The notes under the pieces are model-generated. The model was given only the letters and a program-made list of their open reading frames with translations, did not search any database and had not been told where the DNA came from. From contig JAFXCR010000055.1 in NCBI GenBank assembly GCA_017516465.1, positions 16,205 through 80,204 of the forward strand: a DNA stretch of 64,000 nucleotides, written 5' to 3'. The DNA comes from Ruminococcus sp. (GTDB taxonomy: Bacteria; Bacillota; Clostridia; Oscillospirales; Ruminococcaceae). Of the stretch, positions 1 to 7,995 are shown in pieces. The translations under genes and the position numbers were made by a program. Within the stretch, counting starts at the first letter, position 1. The number at the start of each line of letters is the position of its first letter.

Positions 1-771
1 TATTTCTGCAATTTCACGAAGCTCCTGAGATAATGAATCAAGACCAGAAGTCTGCTGTATAAGCCGAATATCTTCGATTTGTTTCATGGCAGCCTTTACA
101 ACTTTATCAATATTTGCAGAATCACAATTTGCGATACGGTTTGCCTTGTTTCGTACATCTTTCCAGATTTTCACATTCATAAGTTCCAGAGTACACTGCT
201 GTGCTCCGATGAATGTGAGTACATCTTCAATAGATTCGCTTTCCTTGATGTAAACAATATGCTGTCCCCTGCGGATTACAGTTCTTGCTGATACACTTAT
301 ATCACCAAGAAGAACTGATAGTTCATGCGATAGTCTTTCCTGCGGAACGGTAAATTCAAGATGATATTCCTTGGATGGATCATTGACACTTCCGCAGGCA
401 AGAAAAACTCCGGCTGTAAAAACTCCGAGACTATTTGTAGCAATAATCTCGGAATTGATAGTCCTCTCCGGACTTGTTATTCTATACTTTTCAAATACTC
501 TTCTAATCAGTTCAGCGTCCTCAGTATCATAATAATACAGAATAGCTCCGACTTTTCTCTCATTCATGCCGCATGATATACGACAATGAAAGACCTTTTC
601 AAAAAGAGAACTGAAAATATCCGAAGATATTCTGCTTTCCGTCTGGAAGCAGATTCTTTCGGGAGTGAGTATACGGCAAAATAACAGCATTCCGTAAAGA
701 CAAGCAAACTGTTTATCCTTGTCGTTAATTCCGGAACAGATCTCTTTTCTTACTTCATTTGAAAAAGATAT
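1..771 (-). CDS. whiA: WhiA-family DNA-binding protein (3' end cut by window)
   Basis: About 257 residues are visible. The N-terminus reads xSFSNEVRKEI, matching the usual MSFSxEVKxEL start of WhiA, and the family motif GVFLACGSVNDPSKEYHLEF lies in the middle. WhiA has a LAGLIDADG-like N-terminal domain and a C-terminal helix-turn-helix; in Firmicutes it influences cell division. It is the last gene seen in the hprK-murB-rapZ-whiA run, starting 32 bases after rapZ. No ATG, GTG or TTG stands at the conserved start: the codon there is ATA (771-769), with an AGGAG nine bases upstream (785-781) and an in-frame stop at 780-778. The first in-frame ATG would remove about 30 conserved residues. The identity is well supported; the start is unusual. 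Confidence 0.9.
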   Translation of the reverse strand, partial: MSFSNEVRKEICSGINDKDKQFACLYGMLLFCRILTPERICFQTESRISSDIFSSLFEKVFHCRISCGMNERKVGAILYYYDTEDAELIRRVFEKYRITSPERTINSEIIATNSLGVFTAGVFLACGSVNDPSKEYHLEFTVPQERLSHELSVLLGDISVSARTVIRRGQHIVYIKESESIEDVLTFIGAQQCTLELMNVKIWKDVRNKANRIANCDSANIDKVVKAAMKQIEDIRLIQQTSGLDSLSQELREIAEI

Positions 772-802
772 TTTTATTCACTCCTGTCATATGTTTTGAA
801 CA

Positions 803-1675
803 TCAGAATTTTCTGTCTTTAGTTATATCACGGTGATATTTCTGAACTCTGTAATCCTTTTCGCCCAGGTGCTTAGCCATAAGCTCTGCAAATGTAATGG
901 AACGGTGTTTTCCTCCGGTACAGCCGAAGCCCACAACAAGCTGGCTTTTCCCCTCCTGAACATAAAGAGGTATAAGATAGTCTATCAGATCTGCAAGCTT
1001 TGAAAAAAGTTCCTGTGACTGCGGAAATCCCATAACGTAATCGCGTACAGACTGTTCACATCCGGTGCGTGGCCGCAGTTCATCCACATAATATGGGTTA
1101 GGCAGACATCTTACGTCAAATACAAGATCACAGTCGGTTGGCATACCATATTTAAAGCCAAATGACATCATCTGAATAAGCAAAGAGTCAGAGTTTCTTT
1201 CAAGGAACATTGACTTTATATGTTCCTTTAGCTGAGCAGATGCTAATTCAGTTGTATCTATATAGAAGTCAGCAATCTCTCTTAACTGAGAAAGCTGGTT
1301 ATTTTCATATTCAATAGCATAGCTTATATTTCCGTTAAATTTTTCCTGCAGCGGATGTTTACGGCGAGTTTCCTTATATCTATTGATAAGTACACGCTGA
1401 TTTGCATCAATAAAGAGTACTTTTACGTCAACATCAGAATCCGATTTAAGCTTCTGCCATGAGTGGAAAATTTCTGCAAACATATCACCTGTTCGGATAT
1501 CTACCGCAACAGCGACTTTTGTTATAGCACTTTCTGACTGGCGGCAAAGATCGACAAATCTTGAAATAAGCTTTGGAGGAATGTTATCAATGCAGTAATA
1601 CCCTATATCCTCCATTACGTCCATAACGCTTGATTTTCCAGCACCGGACATTCCTGTAACTATCAAAAGCTGCAT
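803..1675 (-). CDS. rapZ: RapZ/YvcJ nucleotide-binding protein
   Basis: A 290-residue P-loop protein: the Walker A motif GMSGAGKSS lies at the N-terminus and the C-terminal RapZ signature GCTGGKHRSI is present. In enterobacteria RapZ is an RNA-binding adaptor controlling glucosamine-6-phosphate synthase; Bacillus YvcJ is a GTPase/ATPase of less clear role. Start chosen at MQLLIVTG (1675), 10 bases after a GGAG, rather than an upstream in-frame codon at 1726. It follows murB by 22 bases and precedes whiA, the common Firmicute order (a yvcK gene often found between them is absent here). Confidence 0.93.
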   Translation of the reverse strand: MQLLIVTGMSGAGKSSVMDVMEDIGYYCIDNIPPKLISRFVDLCRQSESAITKVAVAVDIRTGDMFAEIFHSWQKLKSDSDVDVKVLFIDANQRVLINRYKETRRKHPLQEKFNGNISYAIEYENNQLSQLREIADFYIDTTELASAQLKEHIKSMFLERNSDSLLIQMMSFGFKYGMPTDCDLVFDVRCLPNPYYVDELRPRTGCEQSVRDYVMGFPQSQELFSKLADLIDYLIPLYVQEGKSQLVVGFGCTGGKHRSITFAELMAKHLGEKDYRVQKYHRDITKDRKF

Positions 1676-1697
1676 AACTGTCTCCGTTTCATTGAAT

Positions 1698-2603
1698 TTA
1701 TTTGAGAATAACTGGTTCAAGTTCAAGTATATACCCTGTTTTATCCTTTACAATCTTCTGAATTTCTGAGCATAACTCAAGAACATCGTTACAGGTTGCG
1801 TATCCGAGATTAATAACAAATCCACTGTGTTTTTCGCTGACCATAGCACCACCGCAACGCATTCCCTTAAGACCACACTGATCAATCAGAAGAGAAGCGT
1901 AGCTTCCTTCCGGACGCTTGAAAGTACTTCCGGCACTTGGATATTCAAGAGGCTGTTTAGCACTTCGTTTAGCCATACATTCGTTCATTGCTTTTTTTAT
2001 CTCATCAGGATCGCCGTTTTCAAGCTGCATTGTGACTGAAAGAATAGCACAGGATCTGTCTGAAAAAATACTATTGCGGTATGAAAGCTTCATTTCTTCT
2101 CTGCTTATTGTACGGATTTTTCCATCCTCATCAAGATATTCTGCCGAGATAACGATATCATTCATTTCAGTACCGTATGCACCAGCATTCATGAAGAGTG
2201 CACCGCCAACAGTTCCGGGAATACCGAAAAGATTTTCCATTCCACTTAACCCTGATTGCTGAGCGTGAACGCAGGCTGAGGCAAGAAGTGCTCCGGCATC
2301 ACAGCGAATAATATTTTCATTAATTTCAATAGAAGCAAAATCACTGCCAAAAAGAAGTATTACACCATCAAAACCATTATCGTCAACAATAATATTGCTT
2401 CCTCTGCCGATAATGTCATAGCGGATTGTTTTATCCCTCATATAACTAATGAGTTCAGCTGCTGACTGTGCCGAATTAATACTGATAAGAGCACGGCAGC
2501 ATCCTCCGAAGCGAAATGTAACATATTCGCTCAGTGGACATTCAGGTATTATTCGGCAGCCGAGTTTTTCGCAGAGCCTGGTCAGTTCATCTAAATTAAT
2601 CAT
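1698..2603 (-). CDS. murB: UDP-N-acetylenolpyruvoylglucosamine reductase MurB
   Basis: 301 residues, the normal size for type II MurB, which makes UDP-MurNAc for peptidoglycan using FAD and NADPH. FAD_binding_4 motifs are visible: GRGSNIIVDDNGFDGVI and GIPGTVGGALFMNAGAYG. The C-terminal part contains YPSAGSTFKRP, carrying the serine proposed to protonate the substrate, and AMVSEKHSGFVIN. Start chosen at MINLDEL (2603) because an AGGGGG lies 6-7 bases upstream; a TTG at 2645 is in frame but has no SD. It lies between hprK and rapZ in the same direction and is probably cotranscribed. Confidence 0.95.
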   Translation of the reverse strand: MINLDELTRLCEKLGCRIIPECPLSEYVTFRFGGCCRALISINSAQSAAELISYMRDKTIRYDIIGRGSNIIVDDNGFDGVILLFGSDFASIEINENIIRCDAGALLASACVHAQQSGLSGMENLFGIPGTVGGALFMNAGAYGTEMNDIVISAEYLDEDGKIRTISREEMKLSYRNSIFSDRSCAILSVTMQLENGDPDEIKKAMNECMAKRSAKQPLEYPSAGSTFKRPEGSYASLLIDQCGLKGMRCGGAMVSEKHSGFVINLGYATCNDVLELCSEIQKIVKDKTGYILELEPVILK

Positions 2604-2687
2604 TATGTTCCCCCTGAGGTATATAATTGCCGGCATCAGAATCAATATCAGAAATTACTGTTTGCCGGCATATGTAAGAATCTGGCA

Positions 2688-3647
2688 TCAGAATGCCTCG
2701 TAATCGCGTACAACTTCCTTTGCATCGGATTCCATACCAAGACGGTTAAGAAGCTCTTGGGCTGCATTATATCCCATTTTCTTCTGTCTGTTGTTCATGG
2801 CAGCTACTTCAAGAATAACTGCAAGGTTACGTCCGGGTTTTACTGGAATTGTAAGAGACGGTATTTTTACTCCGAGCAATGAAACATATTCAGTATCAAC
2901 TCCCATGCGATCGTATACCTTTTCAGGATTCCATTGTTCAAGTTCAACGACAAGATCAAGCTTCTCTGTCATTTTTACTGCACCGATACCGAAAAGACGT
3001 CGTGCATTGATAATTCCGATACCGCGAAGTTCAAGGAAATGTCTGATGTTATCCGGCGAGCTTCCGACAAGACTTATATTTGAAACCTTTCTGATTTCTA
3101 CTGCGTCATCAGCTACGAGACGATGTCCTCTTTTTACAAGCTCGATAGCCGTTTCGCTCTTACCTACGCCGGATTCTCCGGTGATGAATACACCTTCACC
3201 GTAAATTTCAATAAGAACTCCATGACGTGTGATTCTTGGTGCAAGTGTAAGATTAAGGAATGCTATAAGTCCCGACATAAAATTAGAGGTACTTTCCTTG
3301 CTTCTGAGAAGCGGTACATCATATTCCTTGGCGAGCTCAAGCATTTCTGCAAAGTATGGCAGTTCTCGTGTAATAATAAGTGCTGGAATTCTCTGGGCAA
3401 AAAGGAGCTGCAGTCTTTCACGTCTTGTTTTCTCGTCAATAGTCGAAAGATAAGCATATTCCATTTTTCCGATAATCTGAATACGTTCTGGATTAAAATA
3501 CTCATAAAATCCCATAAGTTGCAGACCAGGTCTGTTTACATCATTTTCGTCAATCATGAGATCATTTGCATCCTTATGTATATAAATGATTTCAAGTTTG
3601 AATTCATCTATTACCTTCTGTAATGATACTTTAAAAATCTCTGCCAT
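2688..3647 (-). CDS. hprK: HPr kinase/phosphorylase
   Basis: 319 residues. HprK phosphorylates Ser46 of HPr and reverses the reaction, feeding carbon catabolite control. The P-loop GESGVGKSETA is followed by the HprK signature LELRGIGIINARRLFG (including the ELRGIG stretch), and the N-terminal domain is the expected regulatory half. Start placed at MAEIFKVSLQ (3647) because a GGAG sits six bases upstream; an ATG four codons earlier (3659) abuts its SD. Its presence indicates Firmicute-type sugar regulation, which fits a polysaccharide degrader. Confidence 0.95.
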   Translation of the reverse strand: MAEIFKVSLQKVIDEFKLEIIYIHKDANDLMIDENDVNRPGLQLMGFYEYFNPERIQIIGKMEYAYLSTIDEKTRRERLQLLFAQRIPALIITRELPYFAEMLELAKEYDVPLLRSKESTSNFMSGLIAFLNLTLAPRITRHGVLIEIYGEGVFITGESGVGKSETAIELVKRGHRLVADDAVEIRKVSNISLVGSSPDNIRHFLELRGIGIINARRLFGIGAVKMTEKLDLVVELEQWNPEKVYDRMGVDTEYVSLLGVKIPSLTIPVKPGRNLAVILEVAAMNNRQKKMGYNAAQELLNRLGMESDAKEVVRDYEAF

Positions 3648-3684
3648 TTTTCTCTCCATTCTCCGGATATTCCGGATTTAATGA

Positions 3685-4887
3685 TCATCCTAATATAAAT
3701 GATTCATAGCCTTTTTTTACAAGTGTATCCCGTGCTTCAACGAAGTCCATCATTGAGCATGAATCGCCGGACATTCTTATTATAACATTGAATTCAGACA
3801 GATCACTTTCAACCATGCCTATTGCTTTTTCAGCTTTTTCTGAAACGGTTCCTGAAAAATCGTATACAGTATCTGCTGTATGAACTCCGCTGCTCAGTTC
3901 GTCAATATTCACGTCGAGTACAACATTATTGACATTAAGAAGCATGGGCTGCAGTATATCATCGTTTTCCATAATTATATCTGCGGCTGAAACCTCGATA
4001 AACATGGAAGAACCGTTCTGAAGGATTCTATCGTTTAGCATATTGGCTGCTGCTGTCATTTTCATTGATCTTGCAGGAGTAGAAAGCTCTGGATCAAGTA
4101 TATCAAGATCACTCTGACGGAATCGTGGGAAAACAAGGTCACTGCATATTATTTTCTGGAAACCTGCGGATGAGAGTTCGCTTACGATATCAGCGTTATA
4201 GCTTACGGCAAGCTCTGAATATGGGGAAGCCCATGGCTTTCCGCCGGAAGACACGTCGTTGTCAATCCATTGCTGATCGCTGATATAGGTTCTGTATCCG
4301 CAGCTTCCGTCCGTAACAGGAAGAAGATTGTCTTCAAAGATACTTACGATAGCCGCCGGCTTGTATCCCGCATTTTCTATTGCTGTTATTATCTGTTCGG
4401 TTGAAAGTGTCTGAGGAAGTGCTCTTGCCGGTAAAGCATAGAATACTTCACTTGAATAGTAGACAGCACCTCCGCTTACTTTAAGAGGTACAGCAAGATA
4501 TTCTATCCCCTGTCCGGTTGGAAGCCTGTCGATAGCAAGCTCAAGTGCTTCGGCACTGATTAGATCAGTCGGTTTAAGTGAAGCACCTTTGTAGCCTTCG
4601 AAATTTATTCCCTGAGGAGGAGTTATTCCAGTTGCCGCCTCAGCAGGAGTTGTTGCAGAATCGGATTCAGAGGTAGCAACAGCTGACGTGGAGGATACTG
4701 CGTCCTTATCGCCTTTCTTCTTGGTGTAATTGACGAGTGGTTCAGCCACACTGTAACCAATGAATCCCAGACCACCTATAAGTAATATAGTAAGACCAAC
4801 AGAAAAAGCTTTGCCGGCACCAGATTTACCGTAATAATTTTTTTCTTTGGTCTTATATATTTTCCTTCCTTTATTTTTGAATTTCAT
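3685..4887 (-). CDS. Membrane-anchored DUF4015-like putative glycosidase barrel protein
   Basis: 400 residues: a basic cytoplasmic N-terminus, one membrane segment at about 28-50 (FSVGLTILLIGGLGFIGYSV), a Ser/Thr/Ala-rich linker, then an extracellular domain. The stretch KPWASPYSELAVSYN followed by ELSSAGFQKIICSDLVFP resembles the motif of DUF4015 putative glycosyl hydrolase barrels (W..PY..V.DYN...GF.EI..D.VRFP). Catalytic acids are not obvious, so the activity is unknown. SD GGAGAC precedes the ATG. It stands between rnfA-like and hprK in a cell-wall-flavoured operon, so a role at the envelope is an inference. Confidence 0.6.
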   Translation of the reverse strand: MKFKNKGRKIYKTKEKNYYGKSGAGKAFSVGLTILLIGGLGFIGYSVAEPLVNYTKKKGDKDAVSSTSAVATSESDSATTPAEAATGITPPQGINFEGYKGASLKPTDLISAEALELAIDRLPTGQGIEYLAVPLKVSGGAVYYSSEVFYALPARALPQTLSTEQIITAIENAGYKPAAIVSIFEDNLLPVTDGSCGYRTYISDQQWIDNDVSSGGKPWASPYSELAVSYNADIVSELSSAGFQKIICSDLVFPRFRQSDLDILDPELSTPARSMKMTAAANMLNDRILQNGSSMFIEVSAADIIMENDDILQPMLLNVNNVVLDVNIDELSSGVHTADTVYDFSGTVSEKAEKAIGMVESDLSEFNVIIRMSGDSCSMMDFVEARDTLVKKGYESFILG

Positions 4888-4920
4888 TTTTGTCTCCTAT
4901 TTCAGTTTTTCCGTATTTAT

Positions 4921-5484
4921 TTATATAAGGGAATAAACTGCCATTGATATAATTCCAAGATAAATCATCATTGCTGGAAAACCTCTGAAAGCAGCCGGAA
5001 CATTTGCTGAATTCAGCTTTCTGTAAGCTGCTGTAAGGATAAGAGCAGAAATAATAAAGCCTGTTCCTGCTTCAAGTCCCGCTGCCATATATTTCAATAT
5101 GGATGTATTTTCTGAAGCTCTTCCGCTTACTGTCAGAAGAGTTCCCATAACAGCACAGTTAAATACCGACAAATGAATATATTTTCTTGAATTTTCAAAA
5201 TTATTTCTGCTGATAAAATATAGTGCAGAAAGAATAATTACATATAACATACTTATGCTGATTACATAAATCAGCAGTTTAAAATCAGAATATTTTTCTG
5301 GAAGCAGTTTATCTGCCAAATATGCTGAAACAGAACCTGCAAACGTAAAAATCGTAATCATGAAGGCAGTTCCGACAAGATTTTTTCTGCTTCCTGCGGC
5401 AATAAAGAGTGTACTTGTTCCCAGTGCCTGAGTAAGTATGAGATTAGTAGCAAGCAGTGCTATCAGATCATTTACAAGAAACAT
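4921..5484 (-). CDS. RnfA/NqrE-like membrane subunit, one cysteine ligand lost
   Basis: 187 residues with about six membrane segments, aligning by eye along its length with RnfA/RsxA: FNCAVMG matches TNCAVLG (Cys110 kept) and NVPAAFRG matches DVPAPFRG near the end. The first iron-sulfur motif, LGLCPF in RnfA, is here LGTSTLF, so the expected cysteine is missing (Ser24/Thr25 region). RnfA and RnfE normally share a [2Fe-2S] cluster inside the membrane. Start placed at MFLVND (5484), eight bases after AAGGAG; it overlaps the rnfE-like gene by 17 bases. No rnfB, rnfC or rnfG lies nearby. Confidence 0.75.
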   Translation of the reverse strand: MFLVNDLIALLATNLILTQALGTSTLFIAAGSRKNLVGTAFMITIFTFAGSVSAYLADKLLPEKYSDFKLLIYVISISMLYVIILSALYFISRNNFENSRKYIHLSVFNCAVMGTLLTVSGRASENTSILKYMAAGLEAGTGFIISALILTAAYRKLNSANVPAAFRGFPAMMIYLGIISMAVYSLI

Positions 5485-6103
5485 CAGCATCACTCCTTAT
5501 ATCTTCTTTTTTGTTTATGACAGCAGAACGTATACATCGGTATAAACCGCAGAACAATCCGAGGAAAATAAATCCTCCGAATGGCTGTGCAAGTCCGATA
5601 ACCGGAGTATTTACATCAACAATTCTGCCGTTGATTGTTCCGTATGCAAAAAGCTCACGAACAAATCCTGTTGCGATCATGACTGCGTCAAAGCCAAGGA
5701 TATAAAATATAAGTTTGACAATCATGTGATCTTTCGGAAGTTTGTATAGTTCTGCTTCGGAGCGGAATATAATAAGTGAATTTACAGCTAAAAGCGGAAA
5801 ATATATACCTATTCTCTCGACAGCACCCGGAAAGAATTCCTGAGCCGCCAGTTTGACTGGAATATATACGAAGGATGAGATAATGGCATAGATAATTATT
5901 TTTACTGTATATGAGAGTTTGGTCGGTACAAACGAGGATATCATTACCGAAAGAAAAGTTATTGCACTGAAAGCATAAACGAGTGCAGCTGCATTTTTAA
6001 GTGTATCTCCACAGATTATGACTGGAGAAACTACCATAAGAGATGACAATACAATATTATTTCCGAGCATACCGCTGAAAATCGAAGATTTCTTCTTATT
6101 CAT
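5468..6103 (-). CDS. RnfE/NqrD-like membrane subunit, both cysteine ligands lost
   Basis: 211 residues, about six membrane segments. GIYFPLLAVNSLIIFRSEAE aligns with [20 protein letters not shown] of RsxE, and PFGGFIFLGLFCGL with PPGAFIGLGLMLAG. The LGLCPLLAV motif reads LMVVSPVII (Ser26) and TNC reads VNS (Ser109), so neither of the two cysteines expected to hold the shared [2Fe-2S] cluster is present. Start at MNKKKSS (6103), ten bases after GGAGG; it overlaps the rnfD-like gene by eight bases, suggesting coupled translation. Confidence 0.72.
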   Translation of the reverse strand: MNKKKSSIFSGMLGNNIVLSSLMVVSPVIICGDTLKNAAALVYAFSAITFLSVMISSFVPTKLSYTVKIIIYAIISSFVYIPVKLAAQEFFPGAVERIGIYFPLLAVNSLIIFRSEAELYKLPKDHMIVKLIFYILGFDAVMIATGFVRELFAYGTINGRIVDVNTPVIGLAQPFGGFIFLGLFCGLYRCIRSAVINKKEDIRSDADVSCK

Positions 6104-7109
6104 GACTGATATCCTCCATTTTCTCAACAATTTCGGATTCATCATCATATTTAGCATCTGTACTGATATTTACAGTTGCATATTCAGATGCCTCACTACG
6201 TGCCAGATCAATTTTCTTTTCAAGATTTTTGATGCCAAGAGACACAGGTGTAAAAAGAACTGAAACTATTACAATTGCGTTTTCCTTTCCTGTTGTTATT
6301 ACTATCACATAAGAAAATACAGCAATAAATAATCCGTAGAAAAAGGCATAATATTGCCTTTTGGGTGCGATTCTGCGGTCGGATATAATATATACAGCAG
6401 CAAAAATCACCATATTCGTGACGAAATTATAGCCAATTTTTGCTGTTGGTGATGCCGGAACAATATAGCTAAGAAAAGCAGTTCCGATTATTGTTCCCAT
6501 AAAGGCTCCTGCTGAGATATCCTTGCGTAGAATGAGCATTACAGCCGCTATGAGGAGCATCAGAATACTTACCGAACCAGCAGGTCCGCTGAAATTTCCC
6601 ATAAGTAGTTCAAAATCAGTATGATTCATTTTTCCGGTTGTATTGTAAACATAGGAAACTGAATTGACAAGCCCTTCTGGTTCATCAAAAATACCTGTTT
6701 TAGCATGGGGTTCCGGATAGAGAAGGAGCATCTTTTCCCACGAAGTCAGCACAAATATATATGCTGCAGCTGCGGGTGAGAAGATAATGTTCTTTCGTCC
6801 ACCAAAAACATTTTTTGCAGCAACTACTGCGAAAATACAAGCAATGGCAACAATTTTGTAATCCATTGTAGCTGGCATTATCAGTGCAATAATAAGGGCG
6901 TCAGATGTACACGTCAGATCATCAGCGGTAAATCGTCTGCTCATAAGACGCAGACATATCATTTCCGTAATAAGTGAAACGACAATACATATTCCTCCGA
7001 GAACTGCTGAACGCATACCGTAATAGAAACAGGACATAAGCTCCAGAGCGACAAGTGTTATCATTATGTCAAGCCATATAAAGCGCTCTTTTCTGGCAGT
7101 TTTTGTCAT
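6096..7109 (-). CDS. RnfD/NqrB-like membrane subunit
   Basis: 337 residues with about ten hydrophobic segments. KNVFGGRKNIIFSPAA aligns with the K.LyGG...NpFNPAM motif of RnfD. The loop that in RnfD carries the covalently bound FMN (DGISQATPL, flavin on Thr) appears here as EGLVNSVSY, so the threonine position is probably Val151. The start at 7109 forms an ATGA overlap with the stop of rpe, implying translational coupling. A C-terminal acidic cytoplasmic tail of about 45 residues is unusual. Together with the next two genes it is a D-E-A subset of an Rnf complex. Confidence 0.72.
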   Translation of the reverse strand: MTKTARKERFIWLDIMITLVALELMSCFYYGMRSAVLGGICIVVSLITEMICLRLMSRRFTADDLTCTSDALIIALIMPATMDYKIVAIACIFAVVAAKNVFGGRKNIIFSPAAAAYIFVLTSWEKMLLLYPEPHAKTGIFDEPEGLVNSVSYVYNTTGKMNHTDFELLMGNFSGPAGSVSILMLLIAAVMLILRKDISAGAFMGTIIGTAFLSYIVPASPTAKIGYNFVTNMVIFAAVYIISDRRIAPKRQYYAFFYGLFIAVFSYVIVITTGKENAIVIVSVLFTPVSLGIKNLEKKIDLARSEASEYATVNISTDAKYDDESEIVEKMEDISHE

Positions 7110-7753
7110 ATTCCCAAGCACCTGAGCTTTCTGGCAGCCTCGCCCATATTTTCTGATTTGAACAGATAGCTTCCTGATACAAGAGTATCAGCTCCCGCAT
7201 TGAGAACTATACCAGACGTAGAATCATTTATTCCTCCATCGACTTCAACTCTGATATCAAGTTCCATTGAATTGATTTTTTTACGGATAATACGGATCTT
7301 TTCAACAGTTTCTGGAATAAAGCTTTGTCCGCCGAAGCCTGGCTCAACTGTCATGACAAGAACCATATCAAGCTGATCAAGATATTCAAAGACTGCTTCT
7401 GCCGGTGTTGCCGGTTTGATTGCAAGTGCAGTTTTTACTCCGGATTTCCTTATTGTTCTGAGAGTCTCTGATGTATCACTTTCACTTTCAATATGAAACG
7501 AAATATAATCAGCACCACATTCTGCGAAACGGTTAACATACCTGAGCGGATCTGTAATCATCAGATGAACGTCAAGAATCAGATTGGTTGTTTTGCGTAC
7601 CTGTTCCAAAACAGGAAGTCCGTAAGAGATATTATCTACGAAAATACCATCCATTACATCAAAATGGAGCATTTCTATACCGCTGGTTTCAATCCTTTTT
7701 ATTTCCTCTTTAAGGTTGAGCATATCTGCACTGAGCACAGAAGCTGATACCAT
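7106..7753 (-). CDS. rpe: Ribulose-phosphate 3-epimerase
   Basis: 215 residues, full length for the family. It interconverts ribulose-5-phosphate and xylulose-5-phosphate in the pentose phosphate pathway. Motifs: SASVLSAD at the start, HFDVMDG (metal-binding His and Asp), LDVHLM, VMTVEPGFGGQSF and VEVDGGI with the second catalytic Asp, then GADTLVSGSYLF. Start at 7753 with a TGAGGA six bases upstream. It is the first gene of the long minus-strand operon and its stop overlaps the rnfD-like start by four bases. Confidence 0.96.
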   Translation of the reverse strand: MVSASVLSADMLNLKEEIKRIETSGIEMLHFDVMDGIFVDNISYGLPVLEQVRKTTNLILDVHLMITDPLRYVNRFAECGADYISFHIESESDTSETLRTIRKSGVKTALAIKPATPAEAVFEYLDQLDMVLVMTVEPGFGGQSFIPETVEKIRIIRKKINSMELDIRVEVDGGINDSTSGIVLNAGADTLVSGSYLFKSENMGEAARKLRCLGI

Positions 7754-7853
7754 ATTCCTCAATTTATCACTTCTTCCAAGTTATTGCACAGCACGATACT
7801 ATTCTTTCGTGCAGTCTGCGGAAAATAACCACTGAAAAATTCCGCTTATTATT

Positions 7854-7882
7854 ATTATATAATATTTCTTCCTGAACGTCAA
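7854..7882 (-). promoter_or_regulatory. Sigma-A promoter of the rpe-whiA operon
   Basis: On the minus strand, TTGACG (7882-7877) and TATAAT (7859-7854) are separated by 17 bases. It lies about 100 bases upstream of rpe and is the only clear promoter before the nine-gene run. Confidence 0.7.
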
Positions 7883-7936
7883 TATGTTAAAATTGTTTTT
7901 TCTTTTATTTTTCTCAGATTTCGTTGTAATTCATAT

Positions 7937-7968
7937 AGAATATTGTTCAAGCATTCTTACATACTAAT
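7937..7968 (+). promoter_or_regulatory. Possible sigma-E/sigma-K type promoter of sigK
   Basis: AGAATATT, 15 bases, then CATACTAAT resembles the mother-cell sporulation promoter (xxxATATT-14/15-CATACAAT). It sits about 28 bases upstream of the sigK start. No good TTGACA/TATAAT pair is seen in the same stretch. The match is by eye and imperfect. Confidence 0.35.
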
Positions 7969-7995
7969 ATATAAATTTTTTCGGAGGTGTACTTT

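Noticed and set aside
3123-3623. 166-codon plus-strand frame inside hprK
   Set aside because: It is the antisense shadow of hprK, with no SD and biased composition.
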